In this document: in pieces, positions 24,855-36,130 of the stretch
Layout of the letters: each line of letters starts with the position of its first letter
Position numbering within the stretch: position 1 is the stretch's first letter
Assembly: GCA_022747635.1 (NCBI GenBank)
Contig: JAKTNV010000003.1
Coordinates: forward strand, 25,869,830-25,933,829
Length of the DNA stretch: 64,000 nucleotides
From: Hetaerina americana
Lineage: Eukaryota; Arthropoda; Insecta; Odonata; Calopterygidae
Reading direction: 5' to 3'
Notes under the pieces: model-generated
Told to the model about the DNA's origin: nothing
The model's database searches: none
What the model saw: the letters and a program-made list of their open reading frames with translations, nothing else
Translations under genes and position numbers: made by a program

Positions 24855-26187
24855 CCTCTATGCTTCATGTTAAAGACGAGAAAGACGACGACGAAGAGGA
24901 CGAGGAGGAGGACGACGACAGGAAGGTCGTAGACCACCATCATCCCTTCCTGCACCACCACGCGCACCACCACCACCTCCTAGGCGGAGCTGGGGGCGGC
25001 AATGGTCTGCACCACAATGGCCTGGGGCCTTGCTCCGGGATCAAGGACGAGGGAGGGAAGCTGGCTGGTCTCGGCATGGGCGGCCTAGGCAACGGTGGGT
25101 CTACCGACTGCGGCGTCCCCATCCCCGCCACTAAGCCCAAGATCTGGTCCCTGGCGGACACGGCGGCCTGCAAGACGCCCCCACCACCTCCACCGCCCCC
25201 GCCACCCCCACCGCCTCCCCCCCCGCCGCCACCGCCCCACGCGGCGGCCGCGGCGGCAGCGGCCCATATGTCCAACCCGTGGCTCCACCACACCTCGCAC
25301 CACCACCACTCACACCACCCGCACCACGCGCATCCCCACGCTCATCCACACCACCACCCGAGTTCCATAAACTCCTTCGCCCTGCCAACGGCCATGAGTC
25401 CATCAGCGGCTGCGGCGTCGCCCTACTCGAGGTACGGGGGCTTTCTCTCGTCCTCCGGCCCGTACGGCGGCGGAGGCGGCGGTGGGGGCGGCGGCGGGGG
25501 CAACGTGATGGGAGGCGGGAACGGGGGCATGATGCATCACGGCGGCGGAATGGGGGGAGGCGGCGTCGGTCCACCGTGTGGTAACGGTGGCGTCGGGGGT
25601 CCCGGAGGATCCTCGGCGGTCGCCGTCGGGGCCTCCGGCTTTCCAGAAGTGCAGACGGACACTCCCCCCCAGACACCCCCCAACATGAAATTGCCGAGTG
25701 TGGCAGGAAACCTTTTGGGAGCAGGGGGCTCGGCGTCTTGCTTCGTTTCCGGCAATGGATCCGGTAACGGGGCAGGAGTCGGAGTGCTCAACGGTGGAGG
25801 GAGTGGGATGATGCACGGTGGGGGTAACGGCGGAGGAGGAGGTGGAGGAGGCGGCGGGAGTGGGTACGGAGGGCCGTCGGTGGGGCAGGGAGCGTCGTCA
25901 GGACTTGGTGTCTCGGGAGGCAATGGTGGGGGCGGGAACGGCAACGGGAGTGGGTTCTTGTCGGGTTTCCAAGGTGGGAGGATGCAATCTCCACAGAAGG
26001 ACCGATCGCCGGTGAAGGACATGAGTTCGACGACGGGATACCACCAACAGATGGACCATCAAGGGAACCATCTTCACCAAAGTCACCACGGTGGAGGAAT
26101 GATGGGAGGTGGTGGTGCAGGAGGTGAAGGAGGATCGGGTGGACAGGGAACTGCTGAAGGGACGGCGTTCAAGCCTTTCTACAAGAG
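24855..26187 (+). CDS. iro: Iroquois-family gene, long low-complexity exon with KPKIWSLADTA motif
   Basis: The exon starts after TTTTCAACAG and ends at TACAAGAG|GTGAGT. Two bases complete the split codon from the homeodomain exon, so the frames join; the exit intron is phase 2. A second possible acceptor (TTAAAG|ACGAG, exon from 24876) keeps the same frame. In order: a strongly acidic run (24876-24920); His-rich segments; KPKIWSLADTAACKTPP (25133 on), a hallmark of Iroquois proteins; 20 prolines; His; eight alanines; a His-rich stretch; PYSRYGGFL; a Gly-rich region; EVQTDTPPQTPPNMKLPS (25646 on); more Gly/Asn/Ser runs; and a basic SPQKDRSPVKD segment. It ends with GTAFKPFYK. It is GC-rich compared with the surrounding intron. 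The downstream C-terminal exon is not firmly identified. Confidence 0.92.
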
Positions 26188-28570
26188 GTGAGTTTCGAGG
26201 TTCTCGTGTATTATCCACTCTGATGTATACGTATGAGTTGATGGTGACTTAATAGGCATGTATGAGTATGGACGAATACGTATCAAATGTTATATTTCCT
26301 ACTAAACTTTATCTTGATACGTTTATGGTGAGACTGATAAGAAGTAATTAATTTTGTAGAAGTAATTAATTTGGCTTTACTTAAGATTTCATCGTTAAGC
26401 GATTTTTGATTTATCAATTTGACTGCTTAAAAATCATTTTGTCTATCTATAATGACGTTATTATTAGCTTTTAGACATTAAATTGATATTATATACCCAC
26501 TGAAATTTAACTACATGTATCAAATTATTTCGAGTTCCTCGAACAAAAATATATGGGGTCTTACCATAAAATTGTTAGCGCACTCCTTATCTTCGCATCT
26601 CCGTGGATATTTGTACTTGGATGATGAAAGTGGGAATTCGTAACCACAACAAAACTTTACAACAGAAAAATACTAGAAATCTTTCAGGATTTTTTCCTTT
26701 TCGCTTAGCCTCAATTAAAATTCAAAGTACTGTGTATTTTTTACCTCTTCTGAACATAATGGTGTTGGTTTGAGATTCAACAGGCAATTTGTTTCTTATT
26801 TGACCGATATTATGTGTAATTTTTAATTTTAAACTAACCAGCACCATACAAAAAATATATCCCCTAGCAATTCTAATCTATGATAATGATAGATTATGAT
26901 TTGAGATTTTCTTAAACGTCTGGCAATAAAACAATATTTCAATTGCCTATATCGAAGCTTCATAAATACCCTAAGCAATAATGTTTCAAAAACTAGAATT
27001 CTATTGATTGTATATGCCTCTTTGGAAATGGAATCTGTCCGTATGGCATTATATCTCTTCTGAAATGTCATAGAAAGGTCTTGATTTATATTTAGATGTG
27101 CCATAAAAATAGCTGAAATAAAGGAGACGGAGAGCCATGCGAACAGAACGCAACTGGAATTCTTTGGAAATAACATTGGTTGGATATTTACTTATTTTAA
27201 CGCTCCTTCAATAAAAAAGGCCGGGGAGGAAAATAAAGCTATGCACGGCAATCAGTTTAGTCTGCGGAATAAGTTTAAGCGCCCATATCTTCGCCCAAGG
27301 CTTATAACTTTGGGGAGTTTCTCGCGAAGTAGAGGTGGAACGACGCCGTAACACGGCCGAGTTCCCTCCGCCGTAAACGCCGTGTCCTAAACACGGAGAG
27401 TATACGAGTTGTTCGGGCGGAGTTGTCACCTACTCGTAACATCGTCCCACCGTGTTTTAAGCCTCGACACATTTAGCGCGTTCGTTGACAACACCGCCAC
27501 CTCCCTTGCAGGAACACATCATCGTATACGAGCATAGAAGAAGGAGCGATGTGTTTGCATGCGAGGGAGGTTATGAGGGGAGAGTGTTTGAGGCAAAGGA
27601 AAAGGAAGGGGAGGGCCTTGTATGCTCTTGCCCTCTTGATCCGAAGGCTGGGGAAACAACGAGTACCGCATGTTATTGGTTTTTGAGAATTAAAAAAAAT
27701 CTACTTGGCATTTTTCCGCACTTACAGCCCTCAGACTGGAAATACAGGTTTTGGTTAAAATGCAGATAATCGTATTGTCTTTTGGAAGTTGGTTTTGAAA
27801 GAAAAGGTGATACTATGAGCAGAAATAACCTTTTTCGCTGGAGTTGGTCACCCTTTTGACGTTAAGATTAATTTAAAAATTTGAAACTTATCACTGAGGT
27901 TGTTGTGGTGTATTTTATTACTAAAAGCTAGCATATTTTTTTCTTTTTGTGTCCATCGAAGCAGTCCGCAGACTCTGGGAGGCTTCGTCTCACCGGTGTA
28001 ATGCTGACCGACAAGGGAGGTGGTTGGCGCTTTGACTCGCGAATTCAGCAACGCCACGACGTCTCCGTGGTGAGTTGAGAACCAGACGGCTTTTGGGAAT
28101 AAGATACTTAGAAAGTTTAATTTAACAACTTTAACAACTTGGTGATCCTTTTTTTAGAGTTAATTTTACCGCACCTTCCGTAGAAAACACATTGTTTCCT
28201 TGCAACAATTTTAACGTTAAAATTCATTGCTCAAACAAATTCTGATATATTCAAAAGCAAAATTCACCGCTTCACTAATCATAATTATTCTCTTTTATAG
28301 CTGAATAAAGAATAAATAAAACATTATTTTAGCTATATATTCACTGAATAATTTTTAGCATTGAATCTACTGCAATTAGCATGAATAGCACTGAATAGCA
28401 TTTTAAACTTATATTATATATCCATAATGGTCTGTCAAAAATTTGTCAAAATTATAATTTGATTAAAATTAATTCAGCAAGTATGTTACATGGATGTTGT
28501 TACAATATACATGTTTATAAAAATAGTAATTTTCAATGCTAAGGGCATGGTACACAGCTATAGAATTGCA
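26188..28570. other. intron downstream of the long Iroquois exon
   Basis: It begins with a strong GTGAGT donor. Mostly AT-rich and without recognised elements. A short stretch around 27230-27660 is more GC-balanced and contains a good acceptor (see findings). Confidence 0.55.
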
Positions 28571-28650
28571 AGTGACCTACCACCCCCTCCCAGGCACATG
28601 TCCTTGCGACGGCTTGCGGGGTATTATGTATATGTATATGTAAATGTAAA
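28571..28650 (+). repeat. LINE 3'-tail copy
   Basis: GTGACCTACCACCCCCTCCC, then CTTGCGACGGCTTGCGGGGT and a TATTATGTATATGTATATG end. It is a solo tail with a modified hexamer repeat. Confidence 0.8.
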
Positions 28651-31500
28651 GGAATACTAGGTGTAAAATGTAAATAATATGCTTAATTTACAATTTTCAC
28701 TCAATAATTCATGCGGAATTTGTAATAAGTATTCCCTTAATTCCGTAAACTTTCTAGGTTTTACAATTGCACATTTAATATAATCCAAAATAAATGAAGT
28801 TAATTAGGAACGCGTTACACTAAGGTACGAGAGAATGAATGAATGTGGTGTTACTTCATGTATTATGAGACGAAAATGGGTAAGCCAGCAATGTCATAAA
28901 AAAGGATAACCATAATTTAAATGTGCTGGTTATAGATGAGAAAGAGCCATTATGATTACATTCGTCATACGAATTTTAACTGGATGGTGAAGAATGGGGA
29001 AGTTGTTATGGTGGAGGAGCGATCAGTGGTTGATCTTCTCTCGTAAAAGTTTTCTTTTTGACGCATTTGCTTGTAATACAATCCTCGGCACAAAAAATTA
29101 ATTTTCTAAAATTCAGTCGTACAGTTCCAACACACATTATACATGGAAAAGTTTACACTTAGGACTTGTATGCTTTAAGAAAGAACCGTAAGTTTTGAGA
29201 TCAACTGAAGAAAAAGTAAACAATAGTCATCAAAGGAATGGTACTGGTTCTTGAATTATACTGGATTGATTTAATAACCAAATCAGTACATTATTTTTAT
29301 GCCCAGAAATTATGTATCACATAAAGTATCTCCATTTATTTATTGATCGATTTATTGGTCGTTCAAACTTAAAAATCGCATAATTTTCAGATTTAAAAAT
29401 TTTAATTGTAATTTCAAGCCAAAACTAGAAGAAAATTTAACTTCTATTAATGACTAATTAAATGGCGTGTAATGCTATTCCAAGAATATTGGTGTTCTAA
29501 GAATTTTGACTGCAGCTATAATAATATTCGACAAATCAATTAAAAGGCCCATTATTGAATATATTCCTTAAGGGCATGCTTCTTTTTAAAAACTAACTTT
29601 TGAACTGATGCATTGAAAATTTGCTTTTGAATAATTCTTAGCATTCCACGTTGTGGCACCAAAATAACCTTTTTTAGGTCGAAATATATCGTATCGTCGA
29701 AAAGAGAGACGGGATCCTTCAATAGAAGAAGTGTCACGACATGATCTCACCCATTTTGCATTCGGGGAAATAGTTTTTGAGGGATTTGCCACACTTTCTT
29801 CCATGAAATGCGTTAAACTAATTAACTCATGAGGCTTTGTTGGGTTACGTTCTCAATTCATAAGACATATGCCCTCTGTTGTCCGACGAGGGTTGAAGCC
29901 CACAATGCTACATGGTGATCTGTTATCTCGGAAACCTTTCTCGGTCCCGCCAGCCACTCTATCCCCTGAATCTCACCACCCTCTCCTCGCCCATTACAGA
30001 CACCTTGAGAAACGCCTAGGAACTCAATTCGCCGTCACACGCAAGCGCCAAGCTTTAATAAAGAAAATCATTTCACCTTTACTACGTAAGCATATGCTCC
30101 AATTTTCTCCGCTCCTCCCCTCCCCTTCCGATTGGGTATCACTCAGAGAGCCGGCATCAGCCATCTTCCACCAATCCCATTCTTCTTCCATTGAGTTCAC
30201 TATCTCCCCCAGCAAGGACCTTTTCCCTGCGCTCGTCGATTACCCAATTTCCAAACCACACCCTCTCTTCGCCACGCATTGTATCTCATGACTCCCCCAC
30301 CCTCTCTCTCTCTCTTCCCCGGACAGAATTCTACACCCGCTCTCTCTCTCTCTCTCTCTCAAACCCTTCGTTGGTACCTGAAACAAAGTTGCACATATAA
30401 AAAGAGAAGGAAATCTTCCTCTCCCTTCCCTTCCTCTCTCTCTCCCTCTAGTCGTAACTAACGACCTTCGCCACGAAACAATGATAATACGACCTGATGG
30501 TCTCGGGGTTAAATTAAACTTCACTATCTCCGTCGATGGCTCGTTTTCTTTTCCAAGCCCATTGAAAGAAACCGGGTGGGGGTCGCACATGGAAGGACAA
30601 ATTGCTGTCGAGGAAAAGGCCGAGCGTGCGGCTGTCGGTGGGGCGTGGATACTCAGTTACGAGGGGAAGGAGGGCACTTCTTTCGTTAATCGCTGTCGTA
30701 ATTTGTTCACCTTTGTCCCAACCTGAATGTCCCTTCCTTTATTCCCTAAATGCCTTCCAGTTTTAACATGCACATCGCTAAGGAATACGAATTACCATTG
30801 AAACCATGCTGAAATTATGGATTAAAAACGAGAAGCAACAGAAATGGTGCAACAGAGGTTGTTCCATGGAAATAAGGTAATGTTTATTGTACTCTGTAAT
30901 ACTTTGCTAATTTATTAAGTTTAAACGAGTTCATTATTGTGCCCTTTATCAGTAAGAAGAGACGTGAAAGTGGTTGACTTTCATAAGTGTGGAGATTATT
31001 TATAAATCAATAAGCATTTGATTTAATGACCTTTATATGAGAAACTCAATGTTCTAAAGCTCATAGTGACTGAAGTTTATGATATCGAGCATTATACGAT
31101 TGAAACTCCGATTGATATAAGTAGTATAGATGTTCTTGTACCCAATTAAATTCTGGTAGCGGATTTCTGAATATATAGCGAGTGAAATATAAAACATCCA
31201 ATATCGCTTCAAATATTTTAATTTTTTTTCTATCAGCAACAGAGCAGATAATGGTTGAACATCTCGGAAGCCTTAGGGATCTCTCACCCCAATTTAGGAA
31301 CTGTAGGGAAAGGAATCCTAGAGACAAATGACGCGCATGCCATATTTCTCTGGCAAACAATAGGAGTCCCAACTTAAACGCATTCATTAGTCACTCTACG
31401 ATCATTCCTTGCCCGAGCTGATACCTTCATTCGAACCGGAGAAGAGAAAGCGTGACAAATAGCAAACAAAGCCGGGTGAAAAATATGTAGGATATATAAT
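28651..31500. other. AT-rich intron-like DNA with a short CT-rich patch
   Basis: 30290-30460 contains (TC)n runs. No coding region recognised; frames at 29869-30291 and 30481-30726 lack domains. Confidence 0.5.
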
Positions 31501-31679
31501 CTGAATAAAGAGGACCAGGTAAGTTACTCCGTGCGCACGTTTTTAATATGCTCAGAGCCTCGAATGGGGGCAGGCCGGGCGTTGTCTCTCTCACTCCACA
31601 GCGCGTGTCTATGGATCGTAGTGGGAAGGTGTCTGAGGGCTTTTGAGGCTCAGAAAGGGAGGGGACAGTTTTGTTTTTT

Positions 31680-32660
31680 AAGGCAACTCACGGCGCCATC
31701 TGACCGTAATATCGTCTCTCTCTCTCTCACACTCACTCACACATGCGCTACATCTGGCTCCTCCTTTCCCCCCTCCTCCCCCTACCCCGTCTCCGCCCCC
31801 TGGCGCCTACCTTCCCCTCTCCATCCCCCCTCACTCACCGAACCAACCCTTCCATCCCCGTTTGCTCGCGGACCCTCTCGCGCGCTGACGTTGACAAATG
31901 ACTGGAGATTTCAATCGCTGCATGAGCGAGTAACTTGCTCCTCGGAGGACGGAAGGTTTTCTCTCAGGGAAGAAGAGTACGGACGGAGGGGAATGGGTGG
32001 TAGGGGACAGTGTGGGGGGGCAGGGGCATCGGGAGAACAGAAGGGGTGGAAGAAATGAGAAGGGAAACGGTGTGGTGGGGATGCGGTAAAGGAAGAAGAA
32101 GCAGTGCCTCTCGTAGTGGCACATAGAGATGGGAGGAGAGAGATGGCTGCGGACCTTGGTTTGCCGTCGAGGAGGCAGCCAAAGGATTGGCTCATGTAGG
32201 GTGAGGGTGGGGAAAAGAGGAGAGTGAGAGGCTTAGGGGGGATGTGGGACGATAGAGGTGTTGCCTTTGTGAGAATTTGCATGGTGATGGGAAGGGATAG
32301 AGGGCGATCGGAATAATATTTGAGAAACGGAGTTTATGATATTCCAATTGGTACGAGGATTGCGGGAAGGGGCATACGGGCACTGAATACAAGAGACCTT
32401 AAGAGAAGTGGAGGTATGTGAGAGTACGTGGTAGGGTTCCTTAAAGGAGACAGTGGGGGAGGTGAGACAAGAGCAGAGTAAGAAAAAGAGGGAGGGATCA
32501 ATTTTGTCTCTGACAATCCCAAAGGAGTAAAGAGGGATGACGAAAGGGAGAATAAACGTGAAGGAATTCCTCAGGATGCTCGGGGAGGGATGGGGAGAAG
32601 GACAGCATGTAAAGGGGACACAAGCAGCCTGCCGGTACGGCACAATATATGCAGGAGGAT
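31680..32660. repeat. polypyrimidine (31700-31870) then polypurine (31960-32640) blocks
   Basis: Strand composition switches from C/T-rich to G/A-rich at about 31880-31960. Overlapping frames on the minus strand are Pro/Ser-rich and domainless. Confidence 0.55.
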
Positions 32661-32866
32661 TGATCCAAAATAACCCTCATGCAAAATGCTTTGGTATGTA
32701 CGGAATTTGATTAGCGTAAAGAGAGGAGTAATTTATGGGAGGGGAACAACTGAAAGTGAAATAGTGCAGGTAGATTTTTGCAATATAAAAGATTCGCAAC
32801 CTCTCTTGATATCCATGGAGGTGAATGGGTTGCTTACTGCCTCCCCTATCAGTGCCTTTGTACATT

Positions 32867-32912
32867 ATTAGATGTCCTATTTTTGGATATTAGATGTCCT
32901 ATTTTGTGATAT
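32867..32912. repeat. short tandem duplication, period ~22 bp
   Basis: ATTAGATGTCCTATTTT occurs twice, head to tail, separated by TGGAT. Confidence 0.85.
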
Positions 32913-33642
32913 TCATTTAAACAACTTTATGTTCTATTCTCCAAAGTATCGTAGGTTTTATTTAATTGGGATCGGGTGATGAGCTGTGGCATGATTAATT
33001 CGATTGAAGGAATCGATAAAGTCGTAAGGACTGCGGAAAATTTATGAATAATCACAACACGGGTGGTTTCCTGTTAAACGGTTGACGGCTGTAAAATTTC
33101 ATTAATTTAATAGAAAAATATCGTATGAAAAACCACAAAGAAGTCTCACTCTCTACTAATACAAGTTTTTCATTCTATATGTACTTGTATGCAGTATTAT
33201 ACTAGTTTATTACGCGTATGTACATGAACAATAACTTTTCTTGTGCTTTATCCTTTTACTCTCCCATACTTTTGTTTCCAATCAATCTTGCAAGACATGC
33301 AACAGGAAAAAATCAGCCTCGATTATTCACTTAATTATGACAAGATGAGATGGTCAGTAATTTACGAAGGGTTTATTCTGAAAAGATTTATGCGCGAGCC
33401 GGGCATAGATTTTGTGGATTAATTAGCACCGCGCGAACACAAATGGCATTGGCTGGAGGTTTCCGGCGTCATTTCGTGGGAATCTAATACGAAAACTATA
33501 ACAAACTCGGTAGTTTACCGCTAGAATTCTAGGGGTGCCGTTTATATTTACGTAGTTACTCGAATTCAATGACGAAATTTGAAAGATTTAGTACGAGATT
33601 GAAAAATGGGCGGTGCTACATCTACCCCAAGGTAATAAATCT

Positions 33643-33800
33643 CCGGCCTCAGTGGCGACAAGGTAACGCTCTTACCAGACGACTCGGTCACGGGTTCGAT
33701 TCCCGCCAAGGTGGGTTTTCATCCACCAAAGACATTGGTTTTTGTGACTGTCTTCAACATTGTTCTTAGTGGTTAGGTGGAGGACGGGACTATATGCATC
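33643..33800 (+). mobile_element. tRNA-derived SINE, second family
   Basis: The tRNA-like head has an A-box-like TGGCGACAAGG (33653-33663) and a perfect B box GGTTCGATTCC (33693-33703) with plausible spacing. A non-tRNA body follows (CATCCACCAAAGACATTGG and onward). Its downstream end abuts a LINE tail in the opposite orientation. No complete cloverleaf can be folded by eye. Confidence 0.6.
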
Positions 33801-33802
33801 AA

Positions 33803-33855
33803 AATAATATCTCGCAAGTCGCCGCAAGGGCGTGTGGCGGGGGTTATTAGGTCAC
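33803..33855 (-). repeat. LINE 3'-tail copy
   Basis: AATATCTCGCAAGTCGCCGC, AAGGGCGTGTGGCGGGGG, then TTATTAGGTCAC, a minus-strand tail without a clear hexamer run. Confidence 0.75.
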
Positions 33856-35140
33856 GAGCTATGCATGCACCGTCCCAATCATGACACCAATATATAAAAT
33901 CTCATTCTCACCCCAATAAAAGACTTGAGATCAAAATAAATAATTATGGGTTCCACCAATAACTTTACCTTTCTACCATTTTCGCCGAAATGCCATGTTA
34001 CAAAAAGGTACGCTAATTTTATATATATATAATTTTATTTTAATGCACCCCTCTCAAATCCTCTTCTTTTCCTTAACCTTTATCTTTTATTTTTCTTTTA
34101 ACCTTCCTCATTCGTGTTCTTTATAACTAGAATCTGATTACAAAATTTTACTTTTAGCATTTATCCGATTCATACTACCTGGATGGTTCATGGTTATAAC
34201 TCATTGAGGCCCAACATATGCGGCATAGCTTTCGATAACGGAATATAGTCATGTCTATCGGTGGAAGGAATGAGGTTGTTCCTTGGTCTTGTGCTCAAGA
34301 TATTCGAGTTATTCATGAAATCAATTGGAGAGATAAATGGTTTTTAGTAAATGGCATCGAATAGCCGCTTAATGCTTCAGGAAAGGTTGACGTCATGATG
34401 GATTTTTTGAAAATGTTATTCTTATTTTTTCAGATGCTATAAAATATGCGTCGTAGCCCCTGGATATTGTCACGCAAAACAATTGTTTAGCATTACAATT
34501 TATCAAAATCTCTTTTAGAGGATATATTCGGAGCGATTAAGTTTCATTTAATAAATGAATATACGATTATTTTTATCCGCGTTTTCCATATAGCTTGCCG
34601 GCTAAGAAGGGTGATCAAGTAAAGTAGCTAGAGCTAAGTGGATGGTATCTTAGCAGCCACCGCTGTGCTGAAGATATTTGTTTATTTTATTTTAAAACAT
34701 TATTCACATACAGCAGTAGCGCCATTTTACAGTGAAAAATATAACAAACATGAAAGAGGGGAGTATGGAGGGGAATGTTCCAGATAAAACCAAGCATGGC
34801 ATTTTACTGACTTTAGTTTAAAATATCTCAATTTATTACTTTTCCTCATCGTAAATTATAGAAGGTCCTGAGGCAGCAATGACACACCAATCGCTGTGGG
34901 TTCAAATCCATTATACACTGAATAATTGCCATCGCATTTTATATAAGAACCCCTTACCCCTTTGGGAAAGGAACTAGCTTGACAATGACGTCCTAGTGTG
35001 CGGCTATATTAATAGTGTATTCGAGTTCAATCTCCCTTCCAATAATGTCAAAACAATCCCTGAGCACCAACTCTTTACCTTCCATAAACGCCACCTTGAT
35101 TCATTTCAGTCTTATTTTTCTGCATAATTTGCAGGAGCAG
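33856..35140. other. AT-rich stretch, nothing recognised
   Basis: A weak B-box-like GGTTCAAATCC near 34898 was not enough to call a SINE. Confidence 0.5.
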
Positions 35141-36130
35141 CCGGGAGCGAAAAGATGAATAGGGAGCGGACGGGACGGGACAAAAGACTTCGTTGGAGGC
35201 GCAGCGCAATCAAAACCAATCTCTTCTCCCACGCCTGAAAACAACTGCCGATCAGTCAGCGGGCGCCTCTCTGGACAGCTCCTCTCCGGGTCCTCCACCC
35301 TGTGTGGCGGTCGGCCGGGAAGGGGCGGGGCGGGAGGGAGGGCGCGAAAGGCATGGATGGAGTTTGGCGGGGGAGGGGAGAGGGAGGAGACGGACCGGAC
35401 GGCTCACCTCCGCCGTCGGAGGAGGAGGAGGCTGGCGGGGGGAGGAGGAATACGACGACGATCCCGCTGCGATTCCGCACTGAAAGACGCCACCAGTCTC
35501 TGGGGATGGAGCGCACCCACCGTCGCCGACCGCCATTCCTCCGGAGTCCCCTGTGCGACGAGTTCGTGACGGGGATTGCGAGAGAAATGAATGTGGTTGG
35601 GAGGAAGAGAGCGAGAGGAGAGATCGAGGAGGAGGAAAATTTTCCTTTTGGCTCGGCCACCACGACAAGGCAGCGGACCAGACGACCCCTCAATCGAGGA
35701 GAGCGCGTGTGTGAGTGCGTGTGTGTGCGTATGTGTGTATATGGGGAATGAGGAAGAGATAGACGGGGTATGGAAGTCGGGAGGGAGAGAAAAACAGCCT
35801 CATCAACGGACGGAGGGGCTGACCCCTTTGGCTCTCGCGGGTGGTCCAGCCTCAGTGCTGCAGTGGCCGTGGTGCTCCCGCCGCGACGGGTGGTCTTCAT
35901 TGCTCATATTGCCAGACTTCTCCACTCTCCTCATCCTCTTTAACGCTTTCTATTTTCTCTCCCCCACTCTCCAAAACTCCGTCATTTCGAGTTCCAAGAA
36001 GAGAGAACGCACCGACGCAGTGTGGGATAAGGAGCTGGTCATCCCTGGCGCGCTCCCGCCCCTGATCCGGCCCCACCGTCCCTCCATCTCTCGCTATTCT
36101 CCCTCCCTCTCTCTTCGCCGGGGTGAACTG
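35141..36130. promoter_or_regulatory. second GC/CpG-rich block
   Basis: It contains many CG dinucleotides (GGCGGTCGGCCGG, GACGACGATCC) in an AT-rich setting. Frames of 138-232 codons occur in several phases and on both strands with no recognisable domain, so I treat them as compositional. It could be an intronic or neighbouring-gene promoter or a CpG-rich exon that I do not recognise. Confidence 0.35.

Noticed and set aside
25131..26022. Minus-strand frames of 137-181 codons opposite the Iroquois exon
   Set aside because: Antisense shadows of a GC-rich coding exon.
34860..34920. Additional SINE (B-box-like GGTTCAAATCC)
   Set aside because: No clear A box at the right distance and no recognisable body.
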